A stretch of DNA of 7,133 bases from Candidatus Eiseniibacteriota bacterium (GTDB lineage Bacteria; Eisenbacteria; RBG-16-71-46), in the NCBI GenBank assembly GCA_005893365.1, contig VBPB01000133.1, positions 1-7,133 of the forward strand, given 5' to 3'. The notes under the pieces were generated by a model. The model had not been told where the DNA came from. It ran no database searches and saw only the letters and a program-made list of their open reading frames with translations. Position numbers and translations under genes: made by a program. Of this stretch, positions 1 to 6,753 are shown piece after piece (position 1 is the first letter of the stretch; every line of letters begins with the position of its first letter).

Positions 1-527
1 ATGGACGGCCTGTTCCGGCTGCTGGCCTTCATCCTCTACCTGCTGCTCATCAGCCAGTGGAAGGAGCTGGCGCGCGTGCTCGGCTACCACGGCGCCGAGC
101 ACAAGGCCATCCACGCGCTCGAGAACCGGGCGCCGCTCACCCCCGAGAGTGTCCAGTCGTTCCCGCGCCTCCACCCGCGCTGCGGCACCTCGTTCCTGTT
201 CCTGGTGGTGGTGGTGAGCGTCATCGCGTTCACGTTCATCGGCCGCCCGCGCGGGGTGGGCGACCACCTGCTGCGCATCGCCTGCATGCCGCTCATCGCC
301 GGCGTCGCCTTCGAGGCCATCCGCCTCTCGGGCAAGTACGCCGACCGCCCGCTGGTGAAGGCCCTGGTGTGGCCCGGCCTCCAGTTCCAGCGGCTCACCA
401 CCCGCGAGCCGGACCTGACCATGTGCGCGGTGGCGATCGCCGCGCTCGAGAAGGTGCGCGGCGACGAGACCGTGGTGGCGCTCGAGGCCCGGGGGGACGA
501 GGCGCGCGGCGAGGTGGTGTTCGTCCA

Positions 528-531
<4 letters not shown>
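1..531 (+). CDS. DUF1385 family (YqhQ-like) membrane protein, 5' partial
   Basis: This is the C-terminal portion of a DUF1385/YqhQ-type inner-membrane protein whose biochemical role is not established. Family hallmarks are visible: YHGAEHK at residues 29-35 of the visible part, HPRCGTSF at 58-65, and the C-terminal PGLQFQRLTTREPD stretch with VAIAALE after it. Hydrophobic segments lie at about residues 5-18, 65-80 and 90-105. The visible 176 residues are short for the family (roughly 300), and the DGLFR start matches an internal family motif, so the ATG at base 1 is probably an internal methionine and the gene begins outside the window. Its TGA overlaps the prfA ATG (ATGA at 528-531), which implies co-transcription and translational coupling. 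Family assignment is confident; the start is not in the window. Confidence 0.88.
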
Positions 532-1646
<1,115 letters not shown>

Positions 1647-1895
1647 GGTCCCCGGGGCCGCGCCCGCGCGGCGCGCTCCCGACGCCGCGGCGACGCCGCC
1701 GTTAGCAACCTGGCGACGCCCGCGACGGGTCGCGCCGGAGCTCGAGGTGCGGTCCCGCTCCGGCACCCACGGCGCGATCGCGCGTCCCCGGCGCTCGAGC
1801 GGTCCTCTGGGTCTCCTCCGCGGTCCCTGGGCATGGCGGCTGCATTCCCGTCGCAGCGACCCTCGCGCCCGCGCAGCCAACCGGAGGATGCCGCC
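1647..1895. other. Intergenic region between prfA and the four-gene cassette
   Basis: These 249 bases hold no supported gene. The frame of the next gene is open upstream to 1833, but that stretch is Pro/Arg/Ser-rich, lacks a ribosome binding site and precedes a much better start at 1896. A short GC hairpin (gcggc / gccgc, 1687-1699) lies after prfA without a T-tract, so it is at best a weak terminator. The imperfect direct repeat GGTCCTCTGGG (1801-1811) and GGTCCCTGGG (1822-1831) is spaced about two helical turns apart. A promoter for the cassette would be expected here, but I find no convincing -35/-10 pair. Confidence 0.5.
1883..1887 (+). promoter_or_regulatory. Ribosome binding site GGAGG for the cassette's first gene
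   Basis: GGAGG lies 8 bases upstream of ATG 1896. It is the main reason for choosing 1896 over the in-frame ATG at 1833, which has no Shine-Dalgarno sequence. Confidence 0.8.
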
Positions 1896-2516
1896 ATGAA
1901 CACGGATCGCGAGAGAGCGTCGGGACCCGGTCTGGCCTGGCCGTTCCCGCCCGCGCTCGTCGCCTTCTGGTATTCGTGGCTCGCGTGGTCCTGGTGGACG
2001 GAGACGCGCGAGCAGCTGCAGGTCGCCGCGGCCGACGGGGCGCTGGCGGGCGTCACCATGAGCGTCGAGCTCATGGCCTGCGGGGCGCTGTTCACGCGGC
2101 TGTTGGCCACGCTCACCGAGACCGGCGTCTACACGCTCTGGTGGCGCGGCCGCGGCGCGCGGCTGCCGTACTGGAGGTTGCTCTGCTGGGTCGCCACGTT
2201 CTCCGGCACGGACCTCTTCGGCATCTCCCTCCGCCGGGCCGCCACGGATGCGCCCGCGTTCCTGCACGGGCTTGCCGCGGCACTCGGCGGCCCGGGGGTG
2301 GTGGATGGACCGGTCGCGACCGGGGCCATGGCGGCGTTCGGCAACCTGGGCGTGCTCACGCTGCTGCGCGTGGGCATGACCGGCTGGGCCCAGGCGCGCA
2401 GCCTCGGGCGCCCGTTGACCGGCCCGCTGGCACTGACCGTCGCCGCCTGGCTCCTCACGCGCGTCACGAGCTGGTGGTCGTTCGATCTCCTGCGTGGCTT
2501 GAGCCCGGTCCGATGA
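1896..2516 (+). CDS. Unrecognised polytopic membrane protein (about five TM segments)
   Basis: I do not recognise a family. The 206-residue product has about five hydrophobic segments: residues 15-34 (Trp-rich, FWYSWLAWSWW), 50-73, 92-112, 140-163 and 174-197. Short basic or polar loops separate them (RGRGARL at 84-90, RRAATD at 113-118). It has no cleavable signal peptide, ATPase motif or protease motif that I can see. Cysteines at 62 and 97 sit within predicted membrane segments. It opens the cassette with a good ribosome binding site, and its stop overlaps the start of the thioredoxin-like gene (ATGA 2513-2516), so the two are probably made together. By context it could be an export, maturation or immunity component for the two small secreted proteins, but that is inference. 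It could equally belong to a lineage-specific membrane family with an unrelated job. Confidence 0.75.
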   Translation: MNTDRERASGPGLAWPFPPALVAFWYSWLAWSWWTETREQLQVAAADGALAGVTMSVELMACGALFTRLLATLTETGVYTLWWRGRGARLPYWRLLCWVATFSGTDLFGISLRRAATDAPAFLHGLAAALGGPGVVDGPVATGAMAAFGNLGVLTLLRVGMTGWAQARSLGRPLTGPLALTVAAWLLTRVTSWWSFDLLRGLSPVR

Positions 2517-3070
2517 GCACCGGCCTGCGTCGGGTCATGAACGTCGCGGCCGGGGCCGCGACCGTGGGGACGCTGGCGCTCGGCGGCGCGTGGCTCTCGG
2601 ACCGGGCGCACCGCTGGGACGCACCCAGATGGGAGCCGCGCGCCTTCGTCCGCCTGCACTCCGCGCGACGTGGCGGGGGCGATGCATGGGACCGTGGCAC
2701 CCCGTCAGGCGCCCGCTGGGTGATGCCCGTCAATCCGCGCTGCGAACATTGCATGGCGACGCTGCATCGGCTCCACGCCACCTGGGCGCAGGGCGCCTGG
2801 AAGCCCGAGCTCATCGCGCTGATCGTCGACGCGCCCCGGCGGCCGCGGGAAGGAGCCCTGGCGCGCATCCCCACCGACCAGATCTGGTGGGACGTTCACG
2901 ACCTCTGGCGGGGACGGTGGGGGCACCGGCTCTATGGCGAGCTGATCCAGTTCGACGGCGCCGGCCGCTTCGTTCGCACCGTGCTGGCCGAGGACATCAT
3001 CCGGAGCGGCCGGCTGCCCCTGCCCGACGAGTCCATGGCCCCCGCGACCCCGGATCGAGAAGGAGGATGA
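2513..3070 (+). CDS. Membrane-anchored thioredoxin-like protein with CEHC motif
   Basis: The 185-residue protein has an N-terminal hydrophobic anchor or uncleaved signal (about residues 8-28, VMNVAAGAATVGTLALGGAW), so its main domain probably faces the periplasm. A strand plus CxxC helix follows: WVMPVNPRCEHCMATLHRL, with Cys77 and Cys80. Then come a second strand (ELIALIVDAP) and a late strand pair (LYGELIQFDGAGRFVRTV), the order expected of a thioredoxin fold. The cis-proline normally preceding the late strand is not evident; the aligned position reads LYGEL. This would alter or weaken redox chemistry. No Shine-Dalgarno precedes ATG 2513, so translation is probably coupled to the upstream gene by the ATGA overlap. 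Both downstream products contain cysteines, which makes disulfide formation or isomerisation an attractive inferred role. The fold assignment rests on motif and secondary-structure reading only. Confidence 0.75.
   Translation: MSTGLRRVMNVAAGAATVGTLALGGAWLSDRAHRWDAPRWEPRAFVRLHSARRGGGDAWDRGTPSGARWVMPVNPRCEHCMATLHRLHATWAQGAWKPELIALIVDAPRRPREGALARIPTDQIWWDVHDLWRGRWGHRLYGELIQFDGAGRFVRTVLAEDIIRSGRLPLPDESMAPATPDREGG
3060..3066 (+). promoter_or_regulatory. Ribosome binding site AAGGAGG deciding the start at 3073
   Basis: A near-perfect AAGGAGG overlaps the last codons of the thioredoxin-like gene. It abuts ATG 3067 with no spacer but sits 6 bases from ATG 3073, so 3073 is the better start. The SD lies inside the upstream gene, which couples the two genes. 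Confidence 0.8.
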
Positions 3071-3072
3071 CG

Positions 3073-3309
3073 ATGAGGTGGAAGTCAGTCGTGATGATGG
3101 TAGCCCTGGCCTGCTCGCTGGCGGGCCAGCCTCGACCTGCCATCGCGCAGGCGGTCGATGAGGATGGGGTGATCGAGCGCTTCGACAAGGAGAAGTTCTT
3201 CGACTACGCCGCCTGTGGGGTCGCCGTCGCGTTCGCGGCCGGCACCCAGGCCTGGTTCGTGATCGGGATCGCCTGCGGCCGTGCGCTGGCGTACTACTGG
3301 GCGGAGTGA
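3073..3309 (+). CDS. Small secreted hydrophobic protein with a Cys pair (peptide A)
   Basis: The 78-residue precursor has a Sec-type signal peptide: basic start (MRWK), hydrophobic core at about 6-18, then small residues at the likely cleavage site (AIA/Q after 24 or AQA/V after 27). The mature part, roughly 51-54 residues, begins with a charged stretch (VDEDGVIERFDKEKFFDY). It continues as two short hydrophobic segments bracketed by Cys48 and Cys68 (CGVAVAF...FVIGIACG) and ends in an aromatic tail (ALAYYWAE). Gly and Ala are abundant in the hydrophobic part. This suggests a disulfide-closed helical hairpin that could enter a membrane. Peptide B at 3329-3658 shares the plan. No family is recognised. 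A bacteriocin-like toxin, a pilin-like subunit or a small envelope structural protein are all possible. The precise biochemical role is unknown. Confidence 0.78.
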   Translation: MRWKSVVMMVALACSLAGQPRPAIAQAVDEDGVIERFDKEKFFDYAACGVAVAFAAGTQAWFVIGIACGRALAYYWAE

Positions 3310-3317
3310 CCCCGACC

Positions 3318-3322
3318 GGAGG
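3318..3322 (+). promoter_or_regulatory. Ribosome binding site GGAGG for peptide B
   Basis: GGAGG (continuing GGAG) lies 6 bases before ATG 3329, within the 19-base gap after peptide A. It rejects the in-frame ATG at 3281, which would lie inside the peptide A gene. Confidence 0.8.
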
Positions 3323-3328
3323 GAGAAA

Positions 3329-3658
3329 ATGACACCGAAGGGAGATCTGCAGTGCGTCGGTCGAGCGGTCCTCGCGCTCGGGATGGTGGTGGTCATGGTG
3401 CTCGCTTCGTACGTCCCGACCGCGCGGGCGCAGTCGTGCCTCGATGGCACGGTCGCGACCGCCGGCATGGCGGACGCGTCCTCCACCGACCCCCCGGGCG
3501 AGACCGATCGATGGTGGGGCGCGGTCGGCGCCATCCTGTGCGGGTACGAGGCACGGCTCGTCATCAACGTGCCGGCGGTCGGGATGAACCCTTACGTGCT
3601 GGCCGCGGGGATCGCGGGTTGCTCCCTCGCGGCACTGGACGTGTTCACCACCAAGTAG
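3329..3658 (+). CDS. Small secreted hydrophobic protein with Cys residues (peptide B)
   Basis: The 109-residue precursor has a signal peptide with a hydrophobic core at about 13-28 and a clear TARA/Q cleavage site after residue 34. The mature protein of about 75 residues starts QSCLDG. A polar, Ser/Thr/Asp/Pro-rich linker (about 46-60) follows, then WWGAVGAILCG and two hydrophobic segments bracketed by Cys71 and Cys98 (GIAGC). Cys37 is a third exported cysteine; Cys9 lies in the signal region. The placement of C-G at the start and GIA-(G)-C at the end of the hydrophobic block mirrors peptide A (CG ... GIAC), which suggests distant homology or a two-component pair. It is the last cassette gene and ends 66 bases before prmC. 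No family is recognised. Confidence 0.77.
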   Translation: MTPKGDLQCVGRAVLALGMVVVMVLASYVPTARAQSCLDGTVATAGMADASSTDPPGETDRWWGAVGAILCGYEARLVINVPAVGMNPYVLAAGIAGCSLAALDVFTTK

Positions 3659-3672
3659 CGGACACGCGATGC

Positions 3673-3706
3673 GGGCGGCGCCGGTCGAACAGGGCCGGCG
3701 CCGCTC
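3673..3706 (+). other. Strong inverted repeat between the cassette and prmC
   Basis: Perfect 10-bp arms GCGGCGCCGG (3675-3684) and CCGGCGCCGC (3695-3704) enclose tcgaacaggg. A T-G and a C-G pair at the loop base could extend the stem to 12 bp. There is no T-tract, so it is not a classic intrinsic terminator. It could stabilise the cassette mRNA 3' end or act as a GC-rich terminator of the kind lacking a U-run. Confidence 0.55.
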
Positions 3707-3709
3707 GGC

Positions 3710-3715
3710 TACACT
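3710..3715 (+). promoter_or_regulatory. Candidate -10 element (TACACT) for prmC
   Basis: TACACT stands out from GC-rich surroundings 9 bases before the prmC ATG, and no Shine-Dalgarno sequence lies between. Spacing would put the transcript start at or within a few bases of the ATG, implying a leaderless or near-leaderless mRNA. A -35 box is not convincing; the best position falls in the loop of the inverted repeat (tcgaac at 3685). Pattern-based only. Confidence 0.35.
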
Positions 3716-3724
3716 GCCGGCCGC

Positions 3725-4633
3725 ATGGATCCCACGCTGGCCGGCGCCCTCAGCAGTGCCACCGCGCGCCTCGCCGCGGCGAGCGATGCGCCGCGGGCGG
3801 ACGCCGAGGAGCTGCTCGGCCGCCTGCTCGGCCTCACGCGCGCCGAGCTCTACCTCGAGCGCGCGCGCACGCTCGGCGCCGAGGAACGGCAGCGGCTCGA
3901 GGCCTGGCTCGAGCGGCGCCTGAGCGGCGAGCCGGTCCAGTACATCACCGGGCGCGCGGCCTTCCGCGGCCTCGACCTCGCGGTGAGCCCGGCGGTGCTG
4001 ATCCCGCGGCCCGAGACCGAGGGCCTGGTCGAGGCCGTGCTCCAGGTGCTGCGCGAGGCCCGCGCGCGCTGGACTGCCCCGCGGGTGCTGGACCTCGGGA
4101 CCGGCTCGGGGGCGATCGCGCTCGCCATCGCGAGCGAGTGCCGAGAGGCGGTGGTGACCGCGACCGACGCCAGCGAGGACGCACTCGCTCTCGCGGGCGC
4201 CAACGCCGCGGCCTGCGGGCTCACGCCGCGCGTCCGGTTCCTCGCCGGCGACTGGTTCGAGGCGCTCGCGCCCGACGAGCGCTTCGAGGTCATCGTCGCC
4301 AACCCGCCCTACATCGCCGAGTCCGAGCGGGACACCCTGCCCGAGAGCGTGCGGGGGTTCGAGCCCGCGGAGGCGCTGTTCTCGGGTGCCACCGGGCTCG
4401 AAGCCCTGCGCGAGATCGCCGACGAAGCGCCACGTTACCTGGTGGCGGACGGGCTGCTGGCCCTCGAGCTGGCGGAGATGCGGGCGAACGAGGTGGCCGG
4501 GTGGCTCGAGGGCGGACGGGATTGGGAGGCGGTGACCCTGCGCGACGACCTGGCGGGCCGTCCCCGCGTTCTGCTGGCGCGCCGCCAGCGCGGCCCGGCC
4601 ATCGCCCCGGCCCAGTGGAACGAGGAGGGCTGA
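3725..4633 (+). CDS. prmC: Peptide chain release factor N5-glutamine methyltransferase
   Basis: PrmC (HemK) transfers a methyl group from S-adenosylmethionine to the glutamine of the release-factor GGQ motif, raising termination efficiency. The N-terminal release-factor-binding helical domain covers about residues 1-80. The linker motif PVQYITGRAAFRGLDL then LIPRPETE follows at about 76-100. The SAM-binding motif VLDLGTGSGAIALAIA begins at 121. The catalytic NPPY, which binds the substrate glutamine, is at 193-196 (VIVANPPYIAESE). At 302 residues it is slightly longer than the usual 280 or so, through a C-terminal extension. The start ATG 3725 gives a full N-terminal domain but has no ribosome binding site. 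It normally sits directly after prfA; here about 2 kb of other genes intervene, so it probably has its own promoter. Confidence 0.95.
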   Translation: MDPTLAGALSSATARLAAASDAPRADAEELLGRLLGLTRAELYLERARTLGAEERQRLEAWLERRLSGEPVQYITGRAAFRGLDLAVSPAVLIPRPETEGLVEAVLQVLREARARWTAPRVLDLGTGSGAIALAIASECREAVVTATDASEDALALAGANAAACGLTPRVRFLAGDWFEALAPDERFEVIVANPPYIAESERDTLPESVRGFEPAEALFSGATGLEALREIADEAPRYLVADGLLALELAEMRANEVAGWLEGGRDWEAVTLRDDLAGRPRVLLARRQRGPAIAPAQWNEEG

Positions 4634-4700
4634 TCGGCGGCCGGCGCCTCGCTGAGAACCCGCGCGGATCCGCACGGCGGGCGTCGGGGGAGAAAAGCCG

Positions 4701-4733
4701 CGGGCGGCGTCCTTGCGGACGCCGCCCGGTTTT
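4701..4733. terminator. Bidirectional intrinsic terminator between prmC and csp
   Basis: Arms 4701-4712 (CGGGCGGCGTCC) and 4717-4728 form a perfect 12-bp stem with a ttgc loop. GTTTT follows on the plus strand, and AAAAG at 4693-4697 gives CTTTT on the minus strand. It lies 68 bases after prmC and 27 bases after the end of csp in the opposite direction, so it can stop both convergent transcripts. Confidence 0.85.
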
Positions 4734-4759
4734 CAGCGCGAGAGGTTGTCTCGAGCGTC

Positions 4760-4963
4760 CTAGGCTTTGCGGACGTTCGCCGCCTGCAGCCCCTTCGGGC
4801 CGCGCGTCACATCGAACTCGAGCGACTCGCCCTCGGCGAGCGTCTTGAATCCGTCGCCGCTGATGGCCGAGAAGTGCACGAACACGTCCTCGCCGCCATC
4901 CGCCTGCGTGATGAACCCAAAGCCCTTCGCCTCGTTGAACCACTTCACGGTGCCACTAGCCAC
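4760..4963 (-). CDS. Cold-shock domain protein (CspA family)
   Basis: This single-domain cold-shock protein of 67 residues binds single-stranded RNA and DNA and melts RNA secondary structure. The RNP1-like motif KGFGFI is at 13-18 and the RNP2-like VFVHF at 27-31. The opening TVKWFNEAKGFGFI and the closing GPKGLQAANV are typical of the family, and the length is normal. The start codon is GTG (4963-4961) with the ribosome binding site GGGAG at 4974-4970, 6 bases upstream. Its leader carries hairpins close to the ribosome binding site, which may matter because csp genes are often controlled through their 5' UTR. The gene is monocistronic: the terminators at 4701-4733 and 5075-5102 flank it. Which csp paralogue it is, and whether it is cold-induced, cannot be told. 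Confidence 0.96.
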   Translation of the reverse strand: MASGTVKWFNEAKGFGFITQADGGEDVFVHFSAISGDGFKTLAEGESLEFDVTRGPKGLQAANVRKA

Positions 4964-4980
4964 TTGAAACTCCCTTGTAT

Positions 4981-4998
4981 CCGGGTCCGAAGACCCAA
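4981..4998 (-). promoter_or_regulatory. UUCG-capped hairpin in the csp leader
   Basis: Read on the minus strand, GGGTC-TTCG-GACCC (4996-4983) forms a 5-bp stem with a C(UUCG)G tetraloop, an unusually stable RNA cap. Two U-G pairs could extend it. It ends about 6-8 bases before the csp ribosome binding site. A second GC hairpin (acgcc / ggcgt, 5011-5025) lies further upstream. No convincing promoter is visible between here and the terminator at 5075. Confidence 0.5.
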
Positions 4999-5071
4999 CT
5001 GCCGCGTCTCACGCCGCGGCGGCGTCCGGTCCACATGACCGATGTCTCGATTGACCACGGGCGGCCCGACC

Positions 5072-5102
5072 AACAAAAAACCGCCAGAACAGTCTCTGGC
5101 GG
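5072..5102 (-). terminator. Intrinsic terminator of the cyclic glucan synthase gene
   Basis: On the minus strand CCGCCAGA (5102-5095) pairs with TCTGGCGG (5088-5081) across a 6-base loop and is followed directly by TTTTTTG. This is a textbook rho-independent terminator, 110 bases after the stop codon at 5212. It insulates csp from the upstream minus-strand gene. Confidence 0.88.
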
Positions 5103-5211
5103 AATCTGAACGTCGACAGCACATCCAAACAAGCAACCGAAGACAGAGGGAATATCGTCGAAATCCGCCAGGAACGCCAGTCAATTCGGCGTGAGGCCCG
5201 GAGGCTAAGGT

Positions 5212-6753
5212 TTAGAACAGATTCCCCAGCAAAAGCGCGCTTTCTGGCCCCGGAAGGGCGGCGGGCAGGGGTTCGCCCATGACGACGCGCAGCCGATGCA
5301 CGGCGCCGTCGTCGACCAGCGGGATCGCGCCGGCATCGACCACGATGCCGTCCAGGGCCGCCTCGGCGACGCCCCGATTCGAGCGCGTGGGATTCTCCAC
5401 CGTGATCTCGTAGGTGCTCGTGCCATGGCGCCACCGCAGGCGGAAGTGGTCCCACGAGCCGGGAACGCACGGCGCGACACTGAAGCAGCCGCCGCGGCGC
5501 CTGAGTCCCAGGATCGACTCGAGTCCGAGGCGATACATCCAGGCCGCCGAGCCGGTGTACCAGGTCCAGCCGCCCCGACCGATGTGCGCGGGGTGCGTGT
5601 AGACGTCGGCCGCCACCACGTAGGGCTCGACCTGGTAGCGCTCGACGTCGGCCGGCGTGCGGGTGCGGTTGATCGGATTCAGCATGTGGAACAGCTCCAC
5701 GGCCTCGTCGCCGCTGCCCAAGTGCGCGATGGCCATCACCGTCCACAGCGCGGCGTGCGTGTACTGGCCGCCGTTCTCGCGCACCCCGGGCACGTAGCCC
5801 TTGATGTACCCGGGGTCCAGCGGAGCCTGGTCGAATGGCGGCGCCAGCAGCTGGATCACCCCCGCGTCCCGTCGCACCAGCTGCATGCGCACGGCATCCA
5901 TCGCGCGCTCGGCCCGTCGCCTCGGCGCGGTGCCCGACAGCACCGCCCAGCTCTGGGAGATCGCATCGATCCGGCACTCCTGGGCCTGGGCGGAGCCCAG
6001 CGGCGTGCCGTCGTCGAAGTAGGCGCGGCGATACCAGTCGCCATCCCAGGCTTGCTCGAGCATGGTGGCCATGCGCTCCCGCTCGCCGCGCCAGCGGGTG
6101 GCGCGCTCGGGGTCGCCCCGCGCCGTCACGATCGTGGCGAAGTCGCGCAGGATCTTCGAGAGGAACCATCCCAGCCACACGCTTTCGCCGCGACCCTGAT
6201 GCCCCACGCGATTCATGCCGTCGTTCCAGTCGCCGGTGCCGATGAGCGGCAGTCCGTGCGCGCCGGTGGGCAGGCGGCGCTCGATGGCGCGGACACAGTG
6301 CTCGTAGAGGGTCCCGCTCTGGCCGGCCTCCGTCGGCTGACCGTAGGCCTCGGCCTCGGCGGGGGGAACCTCGGGCGCCTCGAGGAAGGCCACGGGCTCG
6401 TCGAGCACGGAGTGGTCCCCCGTGCAGGTGAGATAACGCGCCACCGCGTACGGGAGCCACAACAGATCGTCCGAACAGCGGCCGCGCACGCCGCGGCCGG
6501 TTTGGTCGTGCCACCAGTGCTGCACGTCCCCCTCGACGAACTGGTGGGCGGCGCAGCGCAGCAGGTGCTCGCGGAACAGGTCCGGCCGCGCGAACCCGAG
6601 CGCCATCACGTCCTGGAGCTGGTCGCGGAAGCCGTACGCGCCGCCCGGCTGGAGGAAGCCGGTGCGCCCCCACAGGCGCGAGCTCACCGCCTGGTACAGC
6701 AGCCAGCGGTTCATGATCAGGTCGAAGGAATCGTCCGGCGTCTCGACCTGCAC
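5212..6753 (-). CDS. ndvB: Cyclic beta-1,2-glucan synthase, C-terminal GH94 fragment
   Basis: This is the C-terminal GH94 catalytic region of an NdvB/ChvB-type cyclic beta-1,2-glucan synthase. In the family this domain sets glucan chain length by phosphorolysis, while GT84 and cyclisation regions lie far upstream. Visible hallmarks, counted from the GTG at 6753, are TPDDSFDLIMNRWLLYQ (5-21), GAYGFRDQLQDVMAL (38-52), FVEGDVQHWWHDQTGRGVR (72-90) and GTGDWNDGMNRVG (172-184), where GH94 enzymes generally carry the general-acid aspartate. GYVPGVRENGGQYTHAALW (319-337) and GGWTWYTGSAAWMYR (394-408) follow. The C-terminus is complete, with TAA at 5214-5212. GTG 6753 is not a real start: it lies inside the conserved GTVQVETPD motif, and the preceding domain continues upstream in another frame. 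Confidence 0.9.
   Translation of the reverse strand: MQVETPDDSFDLIMNRWLLYQAVSSRLWGRTGFLQPGGAYGFRDQLQDVMALGFARPDLFREHLLRCAAHQFVEGDVQHWWHDQTGRGVRGRCSDDLLWLPYAVARYLTCTGDHSVLDEPVAFLEAPEVPPAEAEAYGQPTEAGQSGTLYEHCVRAIERRLPTGAHGLPLIGTGDWNDGMNRVGHQGRGESVWLGWFLSKILRDFATIVTARGDPERATRWRGERERMATMLEQAWDGDWYRRAYFDDGTPLGSAQAQECRIDAISQSWAVLSGTAPRRRAERAMDAVRMQLVRRDAGVIQLLAPPFDQAPLDPGYIKGYVPGVRENGGQYTHAALWTVMAIAHLGSGDEAVELFHMLNPINRTRTPADVERYQVEPYVVAADVYTHPAHIGRGGWTWYTGSAAWMYRLGLESILGLRRRGGCFSVAPCVPGSWDHFRLRWRHGTSTYEITVENPTRSNRGVAEAALDGIVVDAGAIPLVDDGAVHRLRVVMGEPLPAALPGPESALLLGNLF

Noticed and set aside
57..527. Upstream extension of the prfA frame to an ATG at 57
   Set aside because: The extension lies in the out-of-frame shadow of the DUF1385 gene and is Arg/Pro-rich; RF1 homology begins at 528-543.
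3073..3309. Peptide A as a lipoprotein, because of Cys14 in the signal region
   Set aside because: The residues before Cys14 (ALA) do not fit a lipobox well, and a better signal peptidase I site lies at AIAQA.
1896..3658. The cassette as an insertion sequence or integrated mobile element
   Set aside because: I see no transposase, integrase, terminal inverted repeats or target-site duplication at its ends. Horizontal acquisition is still possible but unsupported.
2705..4675. Long minus-strand open frame (656 codons) opposite the cassette and prmC
   Set aside because: Its translation is Arg/Gly/Ala/Pro-rich with no recognisable motifs, and it lies antisense to well-supported genes. High GC makes stops rare, so long antisense frames are expected.
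4945..5184. 79-codon minus-strand open frame overlapping the csp leader
   Set aside because: It spans the terminator at 5072-5102, overlaps the csp start, has no visible ribosome binding site and shows no motif.
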